Made by a program: the position numbers and the translations under genes | Source of the DNA: Pterois miles | Taxonomy: Eukaryota; Chordata; Actinopteri; Perciformes; Scorpaenidae | DNA: 64,000 bases | Direction: 5' to 3' | Assembly (NCBI GenBank): GCA_947000775.1 | Contig: CAMQGK010000001.1 | Span: 8,237,501 to 8,301,500, forward strand | The notes under the pieces: generated by a model | Databases searched by the model: none | Seen by the model: the letters and a program-made list of their open reading frames with translations, nothing else | Told to the model about the DNA's origin: nothing | Shown: positions 48,901 through 61,100 of the stretch, piece after piece | Layout: each line of letters starts with the position of its first letter | How positions within the stretch are numbered: the first letter of the stretch is position 1

Positions 48901-51900
48901 TAGTGAAATGTTGAAAAATTTTACAAAAAAATGTCATAATATAGTATGTGAAATTTCTTTGATGTTGAAAAAATCATGAAAACGGTCATATTATAGCATG
49001 TAAAATGATTCTACGTTGAAATAAAGTCATTTTGTGAAATGTTGAGAAATTTTACAAAAAAAAATGTCAGTATAGTATCTCAAATTAATTTGATGTTGAA
49101 AAAAATCATGAAAACGGTCATATTATAGCATGTAAAATGATTCTACGGTGAAATGAAGTCATTTAGTGAAATGTTGTAAAATTTTACAAAAAAAAATGTT
49201 ATAGTATAGTATCTCAAATTTCTTTGATGTTGAAAAAGATCATGAAACGGTCATATTATAGCATGTAAAATGATTCTATGTTGAAATAAAGTCATTTTGT
49301 GAAATGTTGAAAAATTTTACAAAAAAAGTCATAGTATAGTATGTCGAAATTTTTCAATGAAAACGTCAAAATTTTTTAATATTGAAAAAAGTCATGAAAA
49401 CGGTCATATTATAGCATGTAAAATGATTCTACGGTGAAAAGAAGTCATTTTGTGAAATGTTGAGAAATTTTACAAAAAAAATGTCATAGTATAGTATGTC
49501 GAAATTTTTCAATGAAAACGTCAAATTTCTTTGATGTTGACAAAAATTATGAAAATCGGTCACATTATAGCATGTAAAATGATTCTACGGTGAAATAAAG
49601 TCATTTTGTGAAATGTTGAAAAATTTTACAAAAAAAATGTCATAGTATAGTATGTCGAAATTTTTCGATGAATACGTCAAAATTTTTTAATGTTGAAAAA
49701 AATCATGAAAACGGTCATATTATAGCATGTAAAATGATTCTACGGTGAAAAGAAGTCATTTTGTGAAATGTTGAGAAATTTTACAAAAAAAAATGTTCTA
49801 GTATAGTATCTCAAATTTCTTTGATGTTGAAAAAAATCATGAAAACGGTCATATTACAGCATGTAAAATGATTCTACGTTGAGATAAAGTCATTTTGTGA
49901 AATGTTGAGAAATTTTACAAAAAAAATGTTATAGTATAGTATGTCGAAATTTTTCAATGAAAACGTCAAAATTTTTTAATATTGAAAAAAATCATGAAAA
50001 CGGTCATATTATAGCATGTAAAATGATTCTATGGTGAAATAAACTCATTTTGTGAATTGTTGAAAAATTTTACAAAAAAAGTCGTAGTATAGTATGTCGA
50101 AATTTTTCAATGAAAACGTCAAATTTCTTCGATGTTGACAAAAATTATGAAATCGGTCACATTATAGCATGTAAAATGATTCTATGGTTGAAATAAAGTA
50201 ATTTTGTGAAATGCTGAAAAAATTTTCCAAAAAAAATGTCATAGTATAGTATGTCGAAATTTTTCGATGAATACGTCAAAATTTTTTAATGTTGAAAAAA
50301 ATCATGAAAACGGTCATATTACAGCATGTAAAATTATTCTACGGTGAAATGAAGTCATTTTGTGAAATGTTGAAAAATTTTAGAAAAAAATGTCATAGTA
50401 TAGTATGTCGAAATTTTTCGGTGAATACGTCAAAATTCTTTGATGTTGACAAAAACTATGAAATCGGTCAAATTATAGCATGTAAAATGATTCTACGGTG
50501 AAATAAACTCATTTTGTGAAATGTTGAAAAATTTTAGAAAAAAAAAGTCATAGTATAGTATGTCGAAATTTTTCAATGAAAACGTCAAAATTTTTTAATA
50601 TTGAAAAAAATCATGAAAACGGTCATATTATAGCTTGTAAAATGATTCTACGTTGAAATAAAGTCATTTTGTGAAATGTTGAAAAATTTTACAAAATAAA
50701 TGTCATAGTATAGTATGTCGAAATTTTTCGATGAATATGTCAAAATTTTTTAATGTTGAAGAAAATCATGAAAACGGTCATATTATAGCATGTAAAATGA
50801 TTCTACGGTGAAAAGAAGTCATTTTGTGAAATGTTGAGAAATTTTACAAAAATAAGGTTATAGTATAGTATCTCAAATTTCTTTGATGTTGAAAAAAATC
50901 ATGAAAACGGTCATATTATAGCATGTAAAATGATTCTACGTTGAAATAAAGTCATTTTGTGACATGTTGAGAAATTTTACAAAAAAAATGTTATAGTATA
51001 GTATGTCGAAATTTTTCAATGAAAACGTCAAATTTCTTTGCTGTTGACAAAAATTATGAAATCGGTCATATTATAGAATGTAAAATGATTCTATGTTGAA
51101 ATAAAGTCATTTTGTGAAATGTTGAAAAATTTTACAAATAAAATGTTATAGTATAGCATGTCGAAATTTTTCGATGAATACGTCAAAATTCTTTGATGTT
51201 GACAAAAACTATGAAATCGGTCAAATTATAGCATGTAAAATGATTCTACGGTGAAATAAACTCATTTTGTGAAATGTTGAAAAATTTTACAAAAAAAAGT
51301 CATAGTATAGTATGTCGAAATTTTTCAATGAAAACGTCAAAATTTTTTAATATTGAAAAAAATCATGAAAACGGTCATATTATAGCATGTAAAATGATTC
51401 TACGTTGAAATAAAGTCATTTTGTGAAATGTTGAAAAATTTTACAAAAAAAAGTCATAGTATAGTATGTCGAAATTTTTCAATGAAAACGTCAAAATTCT
51501 TTGATGTTGACAAAAACTATGAAATCGGTCACATTATAGCATGTAAAATTATTCTACGGTGAAATAAACTTATTCTGTGAAATGCTGAAAAATTTTACAA
51601 GAAAAAATGTCATAGTATAGTATCTGAAATTTCTTTGATGTTGATACAAATCATGAAAACGGTCATATTATAGCATGTAAAATGATTCTATGGTGAAATG
51701 AAGTCATTTAGTGAAATGTTGAAAAATTTTACAAAAAAAATGTTATAGTATAGTATGTCGAAATTTTTCAATGAAAACGTCAAAATTTTTTAATGTTGAA
51801 AAAAATCATGAAAACGGTCATATTATAGCATGTAAAATGATTCTACGGTGAAATGAAGTCATTTTGTGAAATGTTGAAAAATTTTACAAAAAAAATGTCA

Positions 51901-54900
51901 TAGTATAGTATGTCGAAATTTTTCAATGAAAACGTCAAAACTTTTTAATATTGAAAAAAATCATGAAAACGGTCATATTATAGCATGTAAAATGATTCTA
52001 CGGTGAAAAGAAGTCATTTTGTGAAATGTTGAGAAATTTTACAAAAAAAATGTCATAGTATAGTATGTCGAAATTTTTCGATGAATACGTCAAAATTTTT
52101 TAATGTTGAAAAAAATCATGAAAACGGTCATATTATAGCATGTAAAATGATTCTACGTTGAAATAAAGTCATTTAGTGAAATGTTGAAAAATTTTAACAA
52201 AAAAAAAGTCATAGTATAGTATGTCGAAATTTTTCGATGAAAACGTCAAAATTCTTTGATGTTGACAAAAACTATGAAATCGGTCACATTATAGCATGTA
52301 AAATGATTCTACGGTGAAATAAACTCATTTTGTGAAATGTTGAAAAATTTTACAAAAAAAAGTCATAGTATAGTATGTCGAAATTTTTCGATGAAAACGT
52401 CAAAATTCTTTGATGTTGACAAAAACTATGAAATCGGTCACATTATAGCATGTAAAATGATTCTATGGTGAAATAAACTTATTCTGTGAAATGCTGAAAA
52501 ATTTTACAAGAAAAAATGTTAGTATAGTATCTCAAATTTCTTTGATGATACAAATCATGAAAACGGTCATATTATAGCATATAAAATGATTCTACGGTGA
52601 AATGAAGTCATTTAGTGAAATGTTGGAAAATTTTACAAAAAAAAAGTCATAGTATAGTATGTCGAAATTTTTCGATGAAAACGTCAAAATTTTTTTAATG
52701 TTGAAAAAAAAACATGAAAACGGTCATATTATAGCATGTAAAATGATTCTACGGTGAAAAGAAGTCATTTTGTGAAATGTTGAAAAATTTTACAAAAAAA
52801 TGTCATAGTATAGTATTTCGAAATTTTTCAATGAAAACGTCAAATTTCTTTGATGTTGACAAAAATTATGAAATCGGTCATATTATAGCATGTAAAATGA
52901 TTCTATGTTGAAATAAAGTCATTTTGTGAAATGTTGAAAAACTTTACAAAAAAAATGTCATAGTATAGTATGTCGAAATTTTTCGATGAAAATGTCAAAA
53001 TTTTTTAATATTGAAAAAAATCATGACAACGGTCATATTATAGCTTGTAAAATGATTCTACAGTGAAAAGAAGTCATTTTGTGAAATGTTGAGAAATTTT
53101 ACAAAAAAAATGTCATAGTATAGTATCTCAAATTTCTTTGATGTTGAAAAAAATCATGAAAACGGTCATATTATAGCATGTAAAATGATTCTACGTTGAA
53201 ATAAAGTCATTTTGTGAAATGTTGAGAAATTTTACAAAAAAAAATGTTATAGTATAGTATGTCGAAATTTTTCAATGAAAACGTCAAATTTCTTTGATGT
53301 TGACAAAAATTACGAAATCGGTCATATTATAGCATGTAAAATGATTCTATGTTGAAATAAAGTCATTTTGTGAAATGTTGAAAAATTTTACAAATAAAAT
53401 GTTATAGTATAGTATCTCAAATTTCTTTGATGTTGAAACAAATCATGAAAACGGTCGTATTATAGCATGTAAAATGATTCTACGGTGAAATGAAGTCATT
53501 TAGTGAAATGTTGAAAAATTTTACAAAAAAATGTCATAATATAGTATGTGAAATTTCTTTGATGTTGAAAAAATCATGAAAACGGTCATATTATAGCATG
53601 TAAAATGATTCTACGTTGAAATAAAGTCATTTTGTGAAATGTTGAGAAATTTTACAAAAAAAAATGTCAGTATAGTATCTCAAATTAATTTGATGTTGAA
53701 AAAAATCATGAAAACGGTCATATTATAGCATGTAAAATGATTCTACGGTGAAATGAAGTCATTTAGTGAAATGTTGTAAAATTTTACAAAAAAAAATGTT
53801 ATAGTATAGTATCTCAAATTTCTTTGATGTTGAAAAAGATCATGAAACGGTCATATTATAGCATGTAAAATGATTCTATGTTGAAATAAAGTCATTTTGT
53901 GAAATGTTGAAAAATTTTACAAAAAAAAGTCATAGTATAGTATGTCGAAATTTTTCAATGAAAACGTCAAAATTTTTTAATATTGAAAAAAGTCATGAAA
54001 ACGGTCATATTATAGCATGTAAAATGATTCTACGGTGAAAAGAAGTCATTTTGTGAAATGTTGAGAAATTTTACAAAAAAAATGCCATAGTATAGTATGT
54101 CGAAATTTTTCAATGAAAACGTCAAATTTCTTTGATGTTGACAAAAATTATGAAATCGGTCACATTATAGCATGTAAAATGATTCTACGGTGAAATAAAG
54201 TCATTTTGTGAAATGTTGAAAAATTTTACAAAAAAAATGTCATAGTATAGTATGTCGAAATTTTTCGATGAATATGTCAAAATTTTTTAATGTTGAAAAA
54301 AATCATGAAAACGGTCATATTATAGCATGTAAAATGATTCTACGGTGAAAAGAAGTCATTTTGTGAAATGTTGAGAAATTTTACAAAAAAAAATGTTCTA
54401 GTATAGTATCTCAAATTTCTTTGATGTTGAAAAAAATCATGAAAACGGTCATATTACAGCATGTAAAATGATTCTACGTTGAGATAAAGTCATTTTGTGA
54501 AATGTTGAGAAATTTTACAAAAAAAATGTTATAGTATAGTATGTCGAAATTTTTCAATGAAAACGTCAAAATTTTTTAATATTGAAAAAAATCATGAAAA
54601 CGGTCATATTATAGCATGTAAAATGATTCTATGGTGAAATAAACTCATTTTGTGAATTGTTGAAAAATTTTACAAAAAAAGTCGTAGTATAGTATGTCGA
54701 AATTTTTCAATGAAAACGTCAAATTTCTTCGATGTTGACAAAAATTATGAAATCGGTCACATTATAGCATGTAAAATGATTCTATGGTTAAATAAAGTAA
54801 TTTTGTGAAATGCTGAAAAATTTTCCAAAAAAAATGTCATAGTATAGTATGTCGAAATTTTTCGATGAATACGTCAAAATTTTTTAATGTTGAAAAAAAT

Positions 54901-55140
54901 CATGAAAACGGTCATATTACAGCATGTAAAATTATTCTACGGTGAAATGAAGTCATTTTGTGAAATGTTGAAAAATTTTAGAAAAAAATGTCATAGTATA
55001 GTATGTCGAAATTTTTCGGTGAATACGTCAAAATTCTTTGATGTTGACAAAAACTATGAAATCGGTCAAATTATAGCATGTAAAATGATTCTACGGTGAA
55101 ATAAACTCATTTTGTGAAATGTTGAAAAATTTTAGAAAAA
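45930..55140. repeat. higher-order tandem duplication of about 4.6 kb in satellite 2
   Basis: Rare variants pair at a constant offset: aggttatagtatagtatctc at 46251 and 50855 (4604 bp), ttttaacaaaaaaaagtcat near 47589 and 52194 (about 4605 bp), and tttttcggtgaatacg near 50416 and 55014 (4598 bp). About 30 monomers make up one block. Further partial copies of the same variants occur at about 55748, 57843 and 58703. Confidence 0.88.
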
Positions 55141-58100
55141 AAAGTCATAGTATAGTATGTCGAAATTTTTCAATGAAAACGTCAAAATTTTTTAATATTG
55201 AAAAAAATCATGACAACGGTCATATTATAGCATGTACAATGATTCTATGGTGAAATAAACTCATTTTGTGAAATGTTGAAAAATTTTGCAAAAAAAATAT
55301 CATAGTATAGTATGTCGAAATTTTTCGATGAATACGTCAAAATTTTTTAATGTTGAAAAAAATCATGAAAACGGTCATATTATAGCATGTAAAATGATTC
55401 TACGGTGAAATGAAGTCATTTAGTGAAATGTTGAAAAATTTTACAAAAAAAAGTCATAGTATAGTATGTCGAAATTTTTCAATGAAAACGTCAAAATTTT
55501 TTAATATTGAAAAAAATCATGAAAACGGTCATATTATAGCATGTAAAATGATTCTACGGTGAAAAGAAGTCATTTTGTGAAATGTTCAGAAATTTTACAA
55601 AAAAAATGTCATAGTATAGTATGTCGAAATTTTTCGATGAATACGTCAAAATTTTTTAATGTTGAAAAAAATCATGAAAACGGTCATATTATAGCATGTA
55701 AAATGATTCTACGTTGAAATAAAGTCATTTAGTGAAATGTTGAAAAATTTTAACAAAAAAAAGTCATAGTATAGTATGTCGAAATTTTTCGATGAAAACG
55801 TCAAAATTCTTTGATGTTGACAAAAACTATGAAATCGGTCACATTATAGCATGTAAAATGATTCTACGGTGAAATAAACTCATTTTGTGAAATGTTGAAA
55901 AATTTTACAAAAAAAGTCATAGTATAGTATGTCGAAATTTTTCGATGAAAACGTCAAAATTCTTTGATGTTGACAAAAACTATGAAATCGGTCACATTAT
56001 AGCATGTAAAATGATTCTACGGTGAAATAAACTTATTCTGTGAAATGCTGAAAAATTTTACAAGAAAAAATGTCAGTATAGTATCTCAAATTTCTTTGAT
56101 GATACAAATCATGAAAACGGTCATATTATAGCATATAAAATGATTCTACGGTGAAATGAAGTCATTTAGTGAAATGTTGGAAAATTTTACAAAAAAAAGT
56201 CATAGTATAGTATGTCGAAATTTTTCGATGAAAACGTCAAAATTTTTTAATGTTGAAAAAAAAAACATGGAAACGGTCATATTATAGCATGTAAAATGAT
56301 TCTATGGTGAAAAGAAGTCATTTTGTGAAATGTTGAAAAATTTTACAAAAAAATGTCATAGTATAGTATGTCGAAATTTTTTCAATGAAAACGTCAAATT
56401 TCTTTGATGTTGACAAAAATTACGAAATCGGTCATATTATAGCATGTAAAATGATTCTATGTTGAAATAAAGTCATTTTGTGAAATGTTGAAAAACTTTA
56501 CAAAAAAAATGTCATAGCATAGTATGTCGAAATTTTTCGATGAAAATGTCAAAATTTTTTAATATTGAAAAAAATCATGACAACGGTCATATTATAGCAT
56601 GTAAAATGATTCTACGTTGAAATAAAGTCATTTTGTGAAATGTTGAGAAATTTTACAAAAAAAAATGTTATAGTATAGTATGTCGAAATTTTTCAATGAA
56701 AACGTCAAATTTCTTTGATGTTGACAAAAATTATGAAATCGGTCATATTATAGCATGTAAAATGATTCTATGTTGAAATAAAGTCATTTTGTGAAATGTT
56801 GAAAAATTTTACAAAAAAAATGTTTATAGTATAGTATGTCGAAATTTTTCGATGAATACGTCAAAATTTTTTAATGTTGAAAAAAATCATGAAAACGGTC
56901 ATATTACAGCATGTAAAATTATTCTACGGTGAAAAGAAATCATTTTGTGAAATGCTGAAAAATTTTACAAGAAAAAATGTCATAGTATAGTGTCTCAAAT
57001 TTCTTTGATGTTGATACAAATCATGAAAACGGTCATATTATAGCATGTAAAATGATTCTACAGTGAAAAGAAGTCATTTTGTGAAATGTTGAGAAATTTT
57101 ACAAAAAAAAAGTTATAGTATAGTATCTCAAATTTCTTTGATGTTGAAAAAAATCATGAAAACGGTCATATTATAGCATGTAAAATGATTCTACGTTGAA
57201 ATAAAGTCATTTTGTGAAATGTTGAGAAATTTTACAAAAAAAAATGTTATAGTATAGTATGTCGAAATTTTTCAATGAAAACGTCAAATTTCTTTGATGT
57301 TGACAAAAATTATGAAATCGGTCATATTATAGCATGTAAAATGATTCTACGGTGAAATAAACTCATTTTGTGAAATGTTGAAAAATTTTACAAATAAAAT
57401 GTTATAGTATAGTATCTCAAATTTCTTTGATGTTGAAACAAATCATGAAAACGGTCGTATTATAGCATTTAAAATGATTCTACGGTGAAATGAAGTCATT
57501 TAGTGAAATGTTGAAAAATTTTACAAAAAAATGTCATAATATAGTATGTGAAATTTCTTTGATGTTGAAAAAATCATGAAAACGGTCATATTATAGCATG
57601 TAAAATGATTCTACGTTGAAATAAAGTCATTTTGTGAAATGTTGAGAAATTTTACAAAAAAAATGTTATAGTATAGTATGTTGAAATTTTTCAATGAAAA
57701 CGTCAAAATTTTTTAATGTTGAAAAAAATCATGAAAACGGTCATATTACAGCATGTAAAATTATTCTACGGTGAAATTAAGTCATTTTGTGAAATGTTGA
57801 AAAATTTTAGAAAAAAATGTCATAGTATAGTATGTCGAAATTTTTCGGTGAATACGTCAAAATTCTTTGATGTTGACAAAAACTATGAAATCGGTCAAAT
57901 TATAGCATGTAAAATGATTCTACGGTGAAATAAACTCATTTTGTGAAATGTTGAAAAATTTTACAAAAAAAAGTCATAGTATAGTATGTCGAAATTTTTC
58001 AATGAAAACGTCAAAATTTTTTAATATTGAAAAAAATCATGAAAACGGTCATATTATAGCATGTAAAATGATTCTACGTTGAAATAAAGTCATTTTGTGA

Positions 58101-61100
58101 AATGTTGAAAGATTTTACAAAAAAAAGTCATAGTATAGTATGTCGAAATTTTTCGATGAAACGTCAAAATTCTTTGATGTTGACAAAAATATGAAATCGG
58201 TCACATTATAGCATGTAAAATTATTCTACGGTGAAATAAACTTATTCTGTGAAATGCTGAAAAATTTTACAAGAAAAAATGTCATAGTATAGTGTCTCAA
58301 ATTTCTTTGATGTTGATACAAATCATGAAAACGGTCATATTATAGCATGTAAAATGATTCTATGGTTGAAATAAACTCATTTTGTGAAATGTTGAAAAAT
58401 TTTACAAAAAAAAGTCATAGTATAGTATGTCGAAATTTTTCGATGAATACGTCAAAATTTTTTAATGTTGAAAAAAATCATGAAAACGGTCATATTATAG
58501 CATGTAAAATGATTCTACGGTGAAATGAAGTCATTTAGTGAAATGTTGAAAAATTTTACAAAAAAAATGTCATAGTATAGTATGTCGAAATTTTTCGATG
58601 AAAACGTCAAAATTTTTTAATGTTGAAAAAAATCATGAAAACGGTCATATTATAGCATGTAAAATGATTCTACGTTGAAATAAAGTCATTTAGTGAAATG
58701 TTGAAAAATTTTAACAAAAAAAAGTCATAGTATAGTATGTCGAAATTTTTCGATGAAAACGTCAAAATTCTTTGATATTGACAAAAAATCATGAAATCGG
58801 TCACATTATAGCATGTAAAATGATTCTACGGTGAAATAAACTCATTTTGTGAAATGTTGAAAAATTTTACAAAAAAATAATAGTATAGTATGTCGAAATT
58901 TTTCGATGAAAACGTCAAAATTCTTTGATGTTGACAAAAAATATGAAAACGGTCACATTATAGCATGTAAAATGATTCTACGGTGAAATAAACTTATTCT
59001 GTGAAATGCTGAAAAATTTTACAAGAAAAAATGTCAAGTATAGTATCTCAAATTTCTTTGAGTTGATACAAATCATGAAAACGGTCATATTATAGCATAT
59101 AAAATGATTCTACGGTGAAATAAAGTCATTTAGTGAAATGTTGGAAAATTTTACAAAAAAAAGTCATAGTATAGTATGTCGAAATTTTTCAATGAAAACG
59201 TCAAATTTTTTAATGTTGAAAAAAAAACATGAAAACGGTCATATTATAGCATGTAAAATGATTCTATGGTGAAAAGAAGTCATTTTGTGAAATGTTGAAA
59301 AAATTTTACAAAAAAATGTCATAGTATAGTATGTCGAAATTTTTCAATGAAAACGTCAAATTTCTTTGATGTTGAAAAAAATTATGAAATCGGTCATATT
59401 ATAGCATGTAAAATGATTCTATGGTGAAATAAAGTCATTTTGTGAAATGTTGAAAAACTTTACAAAAAAAATGTCATAGTATAGTATGTCGAAATTTTTC
59501 GATGAAAATGTCAAAATTTTTTAATATTGAAAAAAATCATGAAAACGGTCATATTATAGCATGTAAAATGATTCTATGGTGAAATAAACTCATTTTGTGA
59601 AATGTTGAAAAATTTTACAAAAAAATGTTATAGTATAGTATCTCAAATTTCTTTGATGTTGAAAAAATCATGAAGGTCGTATTATAGCATGTAAAATGAT
59701 TCTACGGTGAAATGAAGTCATTTAGTGAAATGTTGAAAAATTTTACAAAAAAATGTCATAATATAGTATGTGAAATTTCTTTGATGTTGAAAAAATCATG
59801 AAAACGGTCATATTATAGCATGTAAAATGATTCTACGTTGAAATAAAGTCATTTTGTGAAATGTTGAGAAATTTTACAAAAAAATGTTATAGTATAGTAT
59901 GTTGAAATTTTTCAATGAAAACGTCAAAATTTTTTAATGTTGAAAAAAATCATGAAAACAGTCATATTATAGCATGTAAAATGATTCTACGGTGAAATGA
60001 AGTCATTTAGTGAAATGTTGAAAAATTTTACAAAAAAAAGTCATAGTATAGTATGTCGAAATTTTTCAATGAAAACGTCAAAATTTTTTAATATTGAAAA
60101 AAATCATGAAAACAGTCATATTACAGCATGTAAAATGATTCTATGGTGAAATAAACTCATTTTGTGAATTGTTGAAAAATTTTACAAAAAAAGTCATAGT
60201 ATAGTATGTCGAAATTTTTCAATGAAAACGTCAAATTTCTTTGATGTTGACAAAAATTATAAAATCGGTCACATTATAGCATTTAAAATGATTCTATGGT
60301 GAAATAAACTAATTTTGTGAAATGTTGAAAAAAATTTTACAAAAAAATGTCATAGTATAGTATGTCGAAATTTTTCGATGAATACGTCAAAATTTTTTAA
60401 TATTGAAAAAAATCATGAAAACGGTCATATTACAGCATGTAAAATTATTCTACGGTGAAATAAAGTTATTTTGTGAAATGTTGAAAAATTTTACAGAAAA
60501 AAATGTCATAGTATAGTATGTCGAAATTTTTCGATGAATACGTCAAAATTTTTTGATGTTGAAAAAAATTATGAAAACGGTCATATTATAGCATGTAAAA
60601 TGATTCTACGGTGAAATAAAGTCATTTTGTGAAATGTTGAGAAATTTTACAAAAAAAAGTCATAGTATAGTATGTCGAAATTTTTCAATGAAACGTCAAA
60701 ATTTTTTAATATTGAAAAAATCAGAAAACGGTCTTTTGCATGTAAAATGTTCTACGTGAAATAAAGTCATTTTGTGAAATGTTGAAAAATTTTAAAAAAA
60801 AAGAGGTATGTGAAATTTTTAGATATCGTCAAAATTCTTTGATGTTGACAAAAAATCATGAAAACGGTCACATTATAGCATGTAAAATGATTCTACGGTG
60901 AAATAAACTTATTCTGTGAAATGCTGAAAAATTTTACAAGAAAAAATGTCATAGTATAGTATCTCAAATTTCTTTGATGTTGATACAAATCATGAAAACG
61001 GTCATATTATAGCATGTAAAATGATTCTATGGTGAAATAAACTCATTTTGTGAAATGTTGAAAAATTTTACAAAAAAAGTCATAGTATAGTATGTCGAAA

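Noticed and set aside
50289..57928. Three nearly identical 70-codon + strand frames
   Set aside because: They are the same stretch of satellite 2 copied by higher-order duplication; the monomer length near 153 allows a chance open phase. No coding signal.
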